In this document: positions 34,701 to 46,600 of the stretch, piece by piece | Position numbering within the stretch: position 1 is the first letter of the stretch | How the letters are laid out: each line of letters begins with the position of its first letter | NCBI GenBank assembly: GCA_029204225.1 | Contig: CM055099.1 | Span: forward strand, 47,118,542-47,182,541 | Direction: 5' to 3' | DNA from: Diphasiastrum complanatum | Lineage: Eukaryota > Streptophyta > Lycopodiopsida > Lycopodiales > Lycopodiaceae | DNA length: 64,000 nt | The notes under the pieces: generated by a model | Told to the model about the DNA's origin: nothing | Database searches by the model: none | What the model saw: only the letters and a program-made list of their open reading frames with translations | Program-made: the position numbers and the translations under genes

Positions 34701-36395
34701 GCTAGGTCAAGCCATAGTTGCATGGTCATTGAACATGGTGGAAAGGTTACTAAAATTACCAATGCCAAGCGCAAAGAAAGACCAACAATTTATGGACCAA
34801 GCTTATGGGCAATAGTATCCTCCTAAAGTTCTTTATAAAAGCTTTTATGAAGGCATGTTGTTTTCAAAACTTATTAGTTGCCTTAAGAGTTAGTGGTCTG
34901 ACTAAATTGTTTTGACAAATAAAAGGTTGAAAATTAGTTGGAATATGTGCTGAATCCACCCAAATCCTGTATAATTTAATGAGCATTGGTGTTTCTTGAA
35001 GATGCCTTTCTTTTGCAAACATTAAACCTCTACAACAATGAAGGGTACAAAATCATTTACATATAGGAGGAGGTCTTTTCCAGCAATACGGGCCATTTGA
35101 AAAGTTAGTGAGACCTTTTATGACGAGACAAGTTTGAAAATGGGTATGAACTAACATAGGAGATCGCTAGATAATATTGCATAGAACGTGATATAAAAAT
35201 AATGGGTTGATTCAAAATGGAGGCACGCCATTTTGTTCTACCTCCCATATGAGTTGATTCTCTCAACCTCTTTGTTTTAACTCCCATTCTAATGCTTTAG
35301 CCATTCAAGTATTATATGCACATAGACCACTTGCCTTTCAAATAGCATAGGCAATTTTCTTTTTTAGTAAGCATGAATACAGGTGTGCTTTATGATTGGC
35401 CCATTGGTGTTATTTTCTTGTGATTAGTGCGTTGGTTTGAAGTTGCAGGTTTCAGCTCAACTTTCCAAGCAATAAGGACGTGCCCAAAATATGCACTTGA
35501 GTTGCCATTTGTGGCAAACCTCGTGTGCCACATAGTTGCAAATGGATAATTTTTATTAGGATTGACCTTGATACTTTGCTTAGTAAAACTTTTAAACTTA
35601 ATAAATTTTCCATCATTTTAGTTCAAGAAAATTTATCTATTTTTTTCCACTTGCATGTGGACAATAACTATATATGCGTGTACATATCTACAAAATTGTG
35701 ACAACTTAGGGTTTCAATCTCGTCTTACATTATCCCAAAAAACTATGCTAATATTGCCATGTTCATAGGTTTAACACCCTGGTGCATTTCTTCATAGGAA
35801 AAAGTAGTAGGTACATTGATGAAAAAGATATATACATCCCGAAGGGGAAGTTTAAACAAAAGTAAGCTCAAACAAGAGCGAAGCTTGCAGTAAAACTAAG
35901 ATTAATCCATATCTTGGCATTAAAAATAAAAGTGCATAAACTATGATGATGTTAGTGGGAGTCTGCCAAGTGACTGCAGCAGATCAGAAAAGTGAAGAGG
36001 TGGTGAGTCTGCTAATGAAGGGAGATGAGATGTAGCAGGCCCAGTTACCGTCGCCTGTTTGATCCTAATGACCATATTGGAAGGTATTTGAAACAACGGA
36101 ATCATTGATTATTGTGCTCCTCTATAGTTTTCTTAGTGGTCTTGCTCTTGCATCCTTGCTTGACTATACTATGCAAAAGCTTGATCACACATACACTCAA
36201 CATTGGATAATACCCCTCGATTGAAAGCTACTTGATATTTGTTATATATGCCCAATTAGTGAGACCCTTCTTCTCCAGCTAGCGAGTTTCCTAATCCAAT
36301 ACTCTTTATGTAATGATTTGTTATTCTAAGTGAGCGATGTAAGTTCAATTCCTAATTTTTTGACAAGTGTGATCCCATCCTTTTAACAGTTGGAC
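34701..36395. other. AT-rich spacer
   Basis: No gene or named repeat that I can support; short open frames are not convincing. Confidence 0.45.
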
Positions 36396-36499
36396 ACATC
36401 TTTCTATAGATGGCTTTGTCTTATTAATTACCAGCCTAGTCCATTTCACCTTCTAGGCCTTGTAGATGGATTTGCCTTTACTGATTACCATGGTGCTAC

Positions 36500-37130
36500 A
36501 TTATGACTTTCTCCCTTACAAAATGGTGTGCAATCTCAATATGTTTGCTTATTGCATGGAGAATAGGATTGTTGGCAAGAGCTTGGGCCACACTTGATGA
36601 TAGGTAGATCTCCATCCTTGATACACAAGCTCCATAAACAATCTTTTGATCCACAAAACCTCTTTTTTAGTAGTTGTAAGGGCCTTATACTTGGCCTCAC
36701 ATGATGACAAAGATATGGTATCTTGTTTCTTGGATAACCAAGACACAAGATTGCCTCCAATAAAGATAGTGGCACTAGTGGACTTTCTATCCACCTTGTC
36801 ACTTGCAAAATCGAGTCCAAATAGGCAACCATTGATAGAGCTTCACACACTTGATCTTCTTTTTCTTCCCATTACATCTTGAAGCTTGAGATGAATGGTC
36901 TTCATCTCCATCCTTGGCTTTTTCTTTGTCCTTGTCCTTCTTGAAATGTTATTGTTGTCCTTTGCTCCTCCCCTTTGGCTTGTCCTTGGTGAATAGAGCT
37001 TTGTCTTCTCCACCATCCTTCAATGAAAGCTTGTTAAATCTCATGAGATTGTTCTCTTGCCTACATCCTTCAGAAATGAGGACTCCTTGAAGTGCCTCCA
37101 AACTTGGAAGCTCCTCCTTGTTCCCCCTGT
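36500..37130 (-). pseudogene. Ty1/copia fragment: gag joined to RNase H
   Basis: On the minus strand, 37130-36870 encodes gag-like EELPSLEALQGVLISEGC and KLSLKDGGEDKALF with a K-rich stretch, parallel to the gag of the intact element at 38434-40614. Immediately after, 36830-36500 encodes the C-terminal copia RNase H: DRKSTSATIFIGGNLVSWLS, KKQDTISLSSCEAKY, and ISKHIEIAHHFVREKVIM. Protease, integrase and RT are deleted between them. No LTR was recognised. Confidence 0.8.
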
Positions 37131-37169
37131 GGAAGCAGTCTGCATCGGGGAAAGTCTAGGTGAGTGACA

Positions 37170-37515
37170 GATGAATGTAGATCTAGTCAAAAATTTTAGA
37201 ATATGGGATTTGGGGATTGGATTTGAGAAATGTGGGATTTGAAAAATGTAGATTGGGGAGTGTAGGTTGGGAAATGTAAAAAGACTTGAGGATGTGGATT
37301 TGGGAAATGCAAATGGTTGGGGATGGAAAGTGGATAAGAGGAGATGATATGAGAATATAGAACAAAAGTAGGGAATGTAGATCTGGGATTTGGGGAGTGC
37401 AGATCTGGGATTTGGGAAATGCAGATCTGGGAATGTAAGTTGATGAAATCAAAAGGTCTGATGGTGGGAGATGTGTTGGGAATTCAGATTCTCCAATTTG
37501 GCTAGTGATAAAGGT
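37170..37515. repeat. Degenerate minisatellite of GATTTGGGAAATGCAGATCTGG units
   Basis: Copies of TGTGGATTTGGGAAATGCA and GCAGATCTGGGATTTGGG repeat through 37200-37450. The young copia element inserted at its right edge. Confidence 0.7.
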
Positions 37516-37521
37516 TGGATG

Positions 37522-38223
37522 TGTGAAAGTACTGTACTTTAGGACCATAAATGGATCTACAAAAGATCCACAAGAGTGATTGGATGCTTGCTTAACAATC
37601 TATCAAAAAACTAGACACAAAAAAGTTGATCTAGATTGGCGATTTGACAAACAACAAGCATTAACAATCAAAAGCATTGATCAACATTGAAATCCGAGCC
37701 CACACGTGTGTACTATAGGCTGTAGTACGGCCTTCAACCTGAGAAACAAGTAGAAATTGATTTGGTTTCATTTGGATCACAAAAACTCAATGTACATAGT
37801 GAACTAGCTTGAGATTGCCAATGAGCTCCAAAAATTTTCTATCTTCTCACTATGGAGAGAGGGAATACATAGCAAATTCGACTTCCTTCTTGAAGTTAGG
37901 TGGATTTCCAGCATGTAATAAGGAAGTTAACTCACTCTCCTTGACCTAAAATGAAACCCTAGTCTATTTCCTAGAGTCATGCTTGGTAGATAGCTAGTTG
38001 GTCAAATTTTCACCTTAAATCTAGGATTTAGGTCCTATAAACTAGGAATCACAACCAAAATGACATGACCAACCCTATGGACTTGACCTAGCCTACATTA
38101 GGATGGGTTTCCCACGTGGCATCATGGCCTCACATGTGTGGGACCCACTTGTGTACACAATTTACACTATTCTACATGGTTTTTGATCAAGCTAGATTTG
38201 CCAATTTTTGGCAATTCTTCACA
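37522..38223 (-). repeat. 3' LTR of the non-autonomous copia element
   Basis: 702 bp, TG...CA ends in element orientation. It matches 41396-42097 with about seven substitutions and no length difference. Confidence 0.95.
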
Positions 38224-38433
38224 CTCCTCCTCAAATTTAGCTTGATCAATTTACAACTCTCTTGATAGATCAATGAAAGCTTTTAGAAGTGTCTAAAAAA
38301 TCTAGCTACAAAGAAGGAACTTTTGAGACTCCAATAGAGAATGATGTCCATGAAGGATCTTTCACCACCTCTTAGAGGATCCCTTACAAGATGTTCCATA
38401 AATGTGTCTATATACATGTAGCACACTTCAAAA

Positions 38434-40614
38434 CTAAACATCATGCCAAGCCATGGATTCCAAAGCATTTTGTGCACTTGAAGATACATCAATTAAAATA
38501 TTAAGTGCATAAATAATGTTGCCAAAAACAACTTGTCTTGCTTGATCCATATGATTGAGCCTAGATGGCTCCATCTTGATACTAAAGGTTCTTCTTGGAG
38601 TCCTCGGGTCTTGAGCTTGCTCCTCCACTTGACTTGACTCCAAACCATCAATGAATTGAATAAGGTGTTGATCCAAAGGTGCTTCTTCAAATTTACAAAT
38701 CTTCCACTCTTGAAAAATCACATTTCCACCATTGACAAATTCTTTGGTTGAAAACAAGTAGATTCTACAATCTCTACTTGAAGAGCAAAACACTACCATT
38801 ATTCCTATCATTGAAATAGGATAATCTTTGGTCCTTACATTGGAATGATCATGCACAAAGCATGTGGACACAAATATTTCCAAAGCAAATGATGTTTCAT
38901 CTTTTATGACTCTATTCAAACTATTACAAAAATAGTTATCCAATGAAATTGCTTTATCAACAACAAGGGTAGATTTCAAAGCATCCCATTTCATTGTCTT
39001 GTCATACAAAGTAATAAACACCATGGATCTTAAAGGTAAGAAACAAGTCACCTCATGTCTAATAATACTTTCCAAAAAGTATTCAAAGATAGTAGACTCT
39101 CCAATGCTCACCACCCTTGCAAGATGCACACTTGAGTGGACAATTTGCATGCAATTTGATGACTCGGCCATTGTCATTGAGGACTCCCTTGGAACTCTCA
39201 TGCTTTGAGGCTGATCCTCAAGATCTTCCTCCTTTTGATGCTCCTCCTCAATGCAAGCAAGATCACACTTTGCTAAGATCTCCTCTTGAGTGATCTCCTC
39301 CTTCGCCAAGCTCATTCTTTCAAAAGCAACACTAGCTTCCAACTTAAACAATCTTCCATGTTTAAATCCCTTTGCAATGCAAACATCATTCTTCAAGATG
39401 AAGCAAACACCATGCTTAAAGTGGACATCCAAACCACTCTCTAAGAGTAGACCAACACTAAGCATATTCTTGGTGATTGATGGTACATAAAGGACATTTT
39501 CTAGATCCATGCATTTTGAGGATTCTAGATACAAAGAAATGGTGCCAACACCATCTATCCTACACTCTTCATCATTTGCAGTAAAGACAAACTTTTTAGC
39601 ATCATTGAATGAGTGTAAGGTTGAGAAAAAGTCCTTTTCACAATACATGTGGGAGCTAGCCCCACTGTCGATCCACCAATTGTCTCTTGAATTGCTATTG
39701 CTTGTTGGTGAGGATGTAGATGCCATCAAGAATACATCTACTTCATCCTCCTCCTCCTCCTTTGCAAGGTTTCCTTGTTTGTCCTCCTCCACTTGTGCTC
39801 TTAGCCTCTTGTAGCATTCAGATGCATAATGCCCCTTCCTTCCACAAAAGAAGCATTTTTGCTTTGACTTGTCCTTTGAGCTTGATGCATCATCCTCTTC
39901 TTTGGCCTCCTTTGGATGCTTCTTCTTTCCATTGGTCTCCTTTTTGCCCTTGACTGAGAAATTGGCTTTCTCATCACCATCCTGCAAAGACAAGGAACTC
40001 ATCCTAGATTTTGCATGAAGCATCCTACACTCTTCAGCCACTAATACACTTTGAAGTTTTTCTATAGTTGGCAAAGTGTCTTGGATGGCAAAACTTTGGA
40101 ACAAATTTGCAAAGTCATCTCCTAGACCATTAAGGACAATTTGTACAAGCTCTCCATCATGAATCTTCTCTCCAATGGAAGCCAACTCCCTATTTAGAGA
40201 CTTGATTCTGAGTACATAATCATGTGCACTCTCCTCACTTCTTCTCATGCTTTGCAAAATTTGATTTCTAAGCATAAGAACTCTAGAAGTGTTGCTAGAC
40301 TCATAGATTGATTTTAAAGACTCCCAAGCCTCTTTAGCACTAGTACATGCTGATACTTCTCTCAACAAATCATTGCTCACATTCATCTTCACACAATGAA
40401 GTGCAAGCCTAGATCTCTTCTTGTATCTAGCTAACTCTTGTGCACCTAGAGGTTCATCTTCATCTTCAATCAAGAACTCATAAAGGTCTTGGAGCACTGA
40501 GAGTGACTCCATTCTAACCTTCCAAATAGCATAATTTGTAGAATTCAACCTCTCACTAGTTTCTAGAAGGTATGCTCCAGCAGATCCCATCTTACTAGTG
40601 ACTTCTACAAACAA
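38434..40614 (-). CDS. Copia gag-protease polyprotein lacking an integrase core, RT and RNase H (726 aa)
   Basis: An uninterrupted 726-codon frame. Residues ~14-210 are a UBN2-type copia gag (LNSTNYAIWKVRM; RSEESAHDYVLRIKSLNREL). The CCHC zinc knuckle CFFCGRKGHYASEC is at 254-267. The aspartic protease active site WIDSGASSHMY starts at 314. The pre-integrase start (LFKLEASVAF) follows at about 422. From about 430 to 580 there is no recognisable HHCC or DDE integrase sequence. Around 600-640 IYLFSTKEFVNGGNVIFQEW resembles the post-integrase segment before RT, and translation stops where RT would begin. The element could supply capsid and protease only and would need another copia's enzymes. 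M9 (MGSAGAYLLETSERLN) is the likelier start by family comparison. A frame this long in a deletion derivative suggests recent use. Confidence 0.88.
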   Translation of the reverse strand: MFVEVTSKMGSAGAYLLETSERLNSTNYAIWKVRMESLSVLQDLYEFLIEDEDEPLGAQELARYKKRSRLALHCVKMNVSNDLLREVSACTSAKEAWESLKSIYESSNTSRVLMLRNQILQSMRRSEESAHDYVLRIKSLNRELASIGEKIHDGELVQIVLNGLGDDFANLFQSFAIQDTLPTIEKLQSVLVAEECRMLHAKSRMSSLSLQDGDEKANFSVKGKKETNGKKKHPKEAKEEDDASSSKDKSKQKCFFCGRKGHYASECYKRLRAQVEEDKQGNLAKEEEEDEVDVFLMASTSSPTSNSNSRDNWWIDSGASSHMYCEKDFFSTLHSFNDAKKFVFTANDEECRIDGVGTISLYLESSKCMDLENVLYVPSITKNMLSVGLLLESGLDVHFKHGVCFILKNDVCIAKGFKHGRLFKLEASVAFERMSLAKEEITQEEILAKCDLACIEEEHQKEEDLEDQPQSMRVPRESSMTMAESSNCMQIVHSSVHLARVVSIGESTIFEYFLESIIRHEVTCFLPLRSMVFITLYDKTMKWDALKSTLVVDKAISLDNYFCNSLNRVIKDETSFALEIFVSTCFVHDHSNVRTKDYPISMIGIMVVFCSSSRDCRIYLFSTKEFVNGGNVIFQEWKICKFEEAPLDQHLIQFIDGLESSQVEEQAQDPRTPRRTFSIKMEPSRLNHMDQARQVVFGNIIYALNILIDVSSSAQNALESMAWHDV

Positions 40615-40620
40615 GAAATA

Positions 40621-40965
40621 GACTTGATTGACTTGAAAATCACAAAGGTCTCACACTTGCAATGTTTCACTCAAATTTGATTTCTAATCCAAAAAATGGA
40701 CTTATAATCATAGTTCTATCACTCCCTCACAAAACTGGAATGAAGATAAGATGAAGTAAAAACTACTTTCAAACAAATCTTGCCAAGAAATGGATTTGAT
40801 TGTCTCTAGAAACTCACTAAGGTCTCTATTTTGTAGTTTTTCACTCAAATTAGATTTCTAATCCAACAAATGGACTTATAATCTCAGTTCTAGCACTCCC
40901 TCACAAAGTTGGAATGAAGATAAGATGATGTGAAATCTACTTACAATCAAATCTTGCCAATTTTG
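40621..40965. repeat. Tandem duplication (~170 bp x2) in the copia 5' untranslated region
   Basis: Copies at about 40621-40790 and 40794-40965 share TTTCTAATCCAA.AAATGGAC, CACTCCCTCACAAA and GGAATGAAGATAAGATGA at constant spacing. They lie between the PBS and gag. Confidence 0.8.
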
Positions 40966-41395
40966 GCTATTTTTGGACAAAAAAATGACTTAATCTCTTT
41001 CTTCCTTCTTGGTGTACTTTCAAGACCTGTTTTTAACCTTAATAGGACATGAACTCAGCCTAGATTAATTAGATTCCATGAAACAAATTCAAATCTAATC
41101 AATGGCAAATGATCTTGGTAGATTATCCTAGGATCTCCACCAAAAATTACACCAATAGCTCACAAATTGAATTTTTTTGGATCAAATGAATACCATGCAT
41201 TAAATGAAGGTTCAGAGGTGCCCACACATGTGGACAGTATGGATTTGGACCCCTACCAAGTTTGGGATCAAATCTCCTCACTAAAATCAAGATTCTAGCT
41301 TGCCCTCTCAATACTAGTTTTTAGCACCAAAACTTGCTAAAAATGGATTTGCATTAGATCAATGGCTTATGCTCTTGTACTTGGCTCTGATACTA

Positions 41396-42097
41396 TGTGA
41401 AAGTACTGTACTTTAGGACCATAAATGGATCTACAAAAGATCCACAAGAGTGATTGGATGCTTGCTTAACAATCTATCAAAAAACTAGACACAAAAAAGT
41501 TGATCTAGATTGGCAGTTTGACAAACAACAAGCATTAACAATCAAAAGCATTGATCAACATTGAAATACGAGCCCACACGTGTGTACTACAGGCTGTAGT
41601 ACGGCCTTCAACCTGAGAAACAAGTAGAAATTGATTTGGTTTCATTTGGATCACAAAAACTCAATGTACATAGTGAACTAGCTTGAGATTGCCAATGAGC
41701 TCCAAAAATTTTCTATCTTCTCACTATGGAGAGAGGGAATACATAGCAAATTCGACTTCCTTCTTGAAGTTAGGTGGATTTCCAGCATGTAATAAGGAAG
41801 TTAACTCACTCTCCTTGACCTAAAATGAAACCCTAGTCTATTTCCTAGAGTCATGCTTGGTAGATAGCTAGTTGGTCAAATTTTCACCTTAAATCTAGGA
41901 TTTAGGTCCTATAAACTAGGAATCACTACCAAAATAACATGACCAACCCTATGGACTTGACCTAGCCTACATTAGGATGGGTTTCCCACGTGGCATCATG
42001 GCCTCACATGTGTGGGACCCACTTGTGTACACAATTTACGCTATTCTACATGGTTTTTGATCAAGCTAGATTTGCCAATTTTTGGCAATTCTTCACA
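41396..42097 (-). repeat. 5' LTR of the non-autonomous copia element
   Basis: 702-bp partner of 37522-38223. The PBS lies immediately inside it (41383-41394). Confidence 0.95.
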
Positions 42098-42102
42098 GGA
42101 TG

Positions 42103-43040
42103 GATGAGGGCAAATACCAAGTGGGAATCCTAGATGGTCAATTTTAAAATCTTGAGATGATTTTGAGATTGTAAGATACTGGAAGTGGAAAATGGCAAGA
42201 TCTGAATATCCCTTGGAAAATCAGATTCACCCTCCTTGGGATTGAAAGATCTATATTAGATCTCTCAGATCTGAAAGTGGCGAGTCTAGATGTTGAAAAT
42301 TGGAGCCTGTAGGTCAACAATAATAACTTTGAGATTTTGCAACTCTTTGGCTGATGTGGTGGGTGTCTTGGCTCGCCTGCTGACTCAAGTTAAGCTCTTC
42401 TTGAATGGGGAATACAACCCACAAATAGGCGAACCAAAGATGTTGGGAGAGCAGTGAGAAATAACACGTTGGGATTGTATAGCTCTCAATTCCAATTGGC
42501 AGGCTGGTACTGATATGAGAGAGTACAAATCTAAATTTTGACTTGCATTTGGGGAATGATTTGATGGAGTTTGTACTCCCCTTGAGTACGATAAGTAAAG
42601 CTCAAGTGAAACTAAGCACTTGTAGGCGGGGGAGTTCAAAAGTATTGTTGGGATCCCAGAAAGTGCAAAAATCAAAATTTTACACTTTTCAATGTAGAAT
42701 GATAAATTCTTGGGACCTAGGCTCGCCCAGTAGGCAGTGTACTGGCCTTAGTGAGGTCTCTCAATGATGAAGGAGGCGACCCAAAATGAGTTTTTGCTGA
42801 GGCTATAGAGGCAAGAATGTCTAGAACTTTGAGATCAGATTTCTTGGGAATGGTGCATGGTCTGGGCTTGCCTTCTAGACAGTGGTTTCAACATGTAGTG
42901 AAATTTCTAATTGGAGCTAGGCGAGTCTAGATGGGCAGATTTGGAGCTCTGGGAATTCAACACAGGTTCAATGTATTTTTTCTTAATAAAATCTTCAAAT
43001 CTTATAGTTCTGGTTCGCCCCTTTATAAGTACTCTACTCA
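42103..43040. other. Unassigned region, continuation of the copia target
   Basis: GATCTGAAAGTGG-type phrases continue the composition of the pre-insertion minisatellite at 37170-37515. No gene. Confidence 0.4.
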
Positions 43041-43165
43041 GTGGACTTATGCTCATCATTGGTGGACTTATGCCAGCATGAGTGCTCATGCGTTCACACT
43101 GGACTTATGCTCAACATAAGTACTCAATGGACTTGTGCTCAAACCTATGTTTAGCATAGGACTTA
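43040..43165. repeat. Minisatellite with GGACTTATGCTCAAC units (left part)
   Basis: GGACTTATGCTCAACATAAG and variants recur several times here and again at 48928-49065. The LTR element at 43166-48927 splits the array. Confidence 0.85.
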
Positions 43166-43628
43166 TGAGTTAGAACTTAGTTTTGATCTGATTCATTAGT
43201 ATAAGCTCTAAATGTGATGATGTAATTGGTGTATTTGGTTTACTGTATATGGTTGTGATCGGGACGTGACCCGTTAGGATATACTGATCGGGCACTGATC
43301 CCGTAGCGGCTACTTGAGTTAGCCGAGTAGCCACACGTAGGAAGAAATTAGCCTGTATAGTGATTTTGAGTTCATTATGCTATACTCAGGGGCATGTCCT
43401 GGGTTTGTCAGTATATGTGGCCATATTGGGCCTAACTCTAGTTTGGCAGGTTGTAGGCCAGTTTAGTGACACATGTTGAGCCATGCAGTTTGGGGCTTTG
43501 CTATATGTACAATGTTTCTTCATAATAGACTTGACTTTTTTTGTGCCATCTATGAGATCTTGTGAGGAGTGGCTATGGTGATTGTGTGATGTGATCTGCA
43601 TATTGTACTAGGTTCTATTGGAATTTCA
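43166..43628 (+). repeat. 5' LTR of the LARD-like element
   Basis: About 463 bp, ending GGAATTTCA just before ACTTGGTATGAGAGC. It pairs with 48456-48927. Confidence 0.85.
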
Positions 43629-46600
43629 ACTTGGTATGAGAGCGTCAGGGTGATGCATGTATGCACGATCCGGTGGATCTATTGGATAGCGTCTTTCACC
43701 AAGAAAAATAACACTCAAAGTGTCTCAGGAGAGAGGACTCCATACGGGGGGTATAAGTAGTTTGGATGGCAAGAGACGGCAAAATTTCTTCGATCGGAGC
43801 TTCGAGGAAGATCAAAACGATCGTTGTAGGTGGATTTCGGGGAGAATTCACGGAAAAATTGCTCAAAAATGGTTGTATGTGGCTATGACAGGAAGCTGGC
43901 TAGGTTTCTCTAAGTACTCTGTCAATTGGGGAGCGGAGCAAATTAGAACGGGTTGCAAGGTAGTGGTAACTCAGGGTTGAGTGGATTTTGAAATCCATTT
44001 ACAGGGTGGGGAGAAAGGAGCAGTTCTGTGAATTGCCAAAAAGTGGCCTAGTTGAAGAAAACGGAAAGTCACGGATCTTTCTCTATACTTAATGGAATTG
44101 AGCACTGTAAATTCCTACCTAGCACTGTATGGGAAAGGCCAAGTGATTGCCAGGAGGGCACGGTCAGCCATGAAGCATGTCAAGAGCAATTAATCCTTCT
44201 CTCAACTATGGAAGAAAAAGACAGCTAGGGTTTCTACCAACAAAGCCATGGATTTTTCTCTACAGGAGGACATTTCTAGATCTGTAAAGCATGGGGCGCC
44301 CTACTATAGAGGAGCTACGTCTAAAAGGCCGTGGACAGCCGCGCCCTCATTAGGATGCTGGATCGATCAGTAGCAAGAGGTCTTCAAACCCCAAAAAGTT
44401 TGGTAGGATTTTTGTAGGGAAAAACTGGGATCTTGAGCTGTAGGAGTTGAATTTCCAAGTTGTAAAACCATGATGGTGGGTGCCCTATAGGAGTGGAAGT
44501 AAGGCCAGGAGGCCGTGGACAGCCACGGTGTCATCAGAATGTTGGAATGATTTGAAGGTGTCAGCCAAAACCCTGTTTACCATGGCTACAAGGTGAGAGA
44601 GGAAGGAGGAGGAGGAAAGAGCTCGTGGGAGAGCTTGGGCGGCCAATTTAAGTAGGAGGGTAGTGTTTTGAACTGGGTGGCGGCTATAGGAGAAGACTTC
44701 AGGGTGCTAAACGGCTGCAGACCATTGATTTAGGACCCTCTTACATCAACGATAAAGATTGAATCATCGTGGGCCGTCAGATCAATGCCAAGCCATGGGA
44801 TGGGCTTGATGTAGGTTGAAGGGGTCCGAAGGGCCATTGGGCCTTCAACTTCTTTAAAAATCTTCATTCTGAAATGGATATTGGACCTGAAGGCCATGAA
44901 ATGCCATTCTTCATTAAAAATCTTCATAACGAAGAATCAGTTCAATTTTGCAAGGGCAATCTTTGGAGAGGCCTATCTTGGCTAGAAGGCACCTTTTTTG
45001 GCCATCCTTGGGCCAAAATGACCCCTAAAATTGGATGCTCAGAGCTAGCAGATATAGCGACGTCACAGAGCAGGGAGAAATGCATTTTGGGGAGTTTTCG
45101 TCACCATTCTATCGAGCAGAGCGCTGGTGACCTAGTGATGGGCTACATTTGCCATTTGGGTGCCGTAGGGCCAAATTTGAGACAATTTTTGGCTGGTGAA
45201 ACCTGTTACAGGGCAGTACAATGAGGCATTATCACTTTTGAATCATTATTACTTACTCCTGATAGGTTAACAGGGTGTTTGAAAGCAGTAAATACAGTAT
45301 GAAAACGAATGGTAGCGGAATTGTGTGGAGAAAGCTAGTATTGGCGATGGAAGTGCAGTTTGGCGGCGTGACTACTCATTATTGACGATAATTTTGAGAG
45401 GGCAAGCAATCACAGGTGAGAGGTAGGCATGGTATTCCAATTATAGGTGAAAAATTCTTGTGATCAGGCTCAACTTTTGGGGTTCGAACCAACCAACGTC
45501 AAGTGGTGCTTTGGGGGAACGCTCTCACAGGTATAATCAACAGTGACATTGTCGAGTCAGGTGATAGCTGCATTGACACATGCATCTGTAGCTTGGAAAT
45601 TTCTCGTTCGGAGGGAAATATGGGCTAGCTTGGAGGTACACACATTTTGGCGGTTACAGGTGATGGAAGTGCGAGGTGGTGCCAGTTGGAAGCCATTGGC
45701 CAAGATAGCGGGCTTGCATTGGACGAGCTGTGTGTGAGACACGCAGAGGATGAAGAACGAGTCAATAATCACACTTTGGATGCTCTTGGCGAGTGGTGAG
45801 TGTGATGATTTTGCTGTTTTACAGTCGGTAAGTCAATTTTGATCAAGTCATTGTAGCTGTGGAGCAGTGTATCAGTTTTGTCATCGAAGAGATACACTTC
45901 AACTGCCAGTTTGGATAAGTCAAGTCAATTTGCCATATCAGTATTGCATCAGAGATGTAGATTCCAGCGATGACAGGGTGCAAATCGTTTGGTTTGGGCC
46001 ATGGAAGGTCTCACAGGTTCACTTGGAGGGATATTGGCATGCACAGTCATGTGAGGGACTTGATGGTGGCTTTAGAGTTCACATCTTAGTGTATTCTCAA
46101 GGAGTGGTTTAGAACCATTCACATAAGCAGCTTGGAGCTAGCTTGGGAGAATACAGGTGGGCACTACATGGTAGATGTTCAGATCTTCGAGATCAGTGAT
46201 GGCATTGAAATACTTGGTAGGGATAGCACTATAGGGTGACATCGGATGATCATCAGGGGGTAGCTATTTCATATTGGACTTTAGTCATTGGCATGGACTT
46301 GACTTACAGGTGGGATTCATGATGGAATCAGGAAGCTGCAAACGCAAATGGACAAAGCGTGAAGCTTTGGGAGCCAGCTCTAGGTTGGAGAGCTGATGGA
46401 GATCGCACGGGGTGTGATCGAAAGGCAAATACTATGATGGGTGTTTTGCTAGCGATCTACTGCAGGAGATAGTGATGGCGAGGACTTCATGGTGTGCTCA
46501 TTTGGGAGTACAGAATGGCATTACAGCATGGGGCCAGTTTTGGACATTGGCATCGATGGGGAGACATCTACCATCACAGGCGTGGATAAGCTATATATAA

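Larger units (their letters stand above)
37522..42097 (-). mobile_element. Complete-ended non-autonomous Ty1/copia element, 4576 bp
   Basis: Two 702-bp LTRs (37522-38223 and 41396-42097) begin TGTGAAAGTACTG and end GGCAATTCTTCACA on the plus strand, and differ at about seven positions by my count (~1%). They are flanked by a perfect 5-bp target duplication, GGATG (37517-37521 and 42098-42102). Transcription is on the minus strand: the primer-binding site beside the 5' LTR (41383-41394) reads TAGTATCAGAGCC, close to the tRNA-iMet-complementary TGGTATCAGAGC. The purine tract GAGGAGGAG abuts the 3' LTR (38224-38235). The only long gene is gag-protease. Near-identical LTRs mean recent insertion. 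Confidence 0.95.

Noticed and set aside
38999-39953. Plus-strand frames inside the copia element
   Set aside because: They are antisense shadows of the 726-aa gag-protease frame.
45470-45540. GGGGTTCGAACCAACC as a tRNA B-box
   Set aside because: No A-box, acceptor stem or anticodon arm could be built around it; it belongs to the LARD interior and is changed in the other copies.
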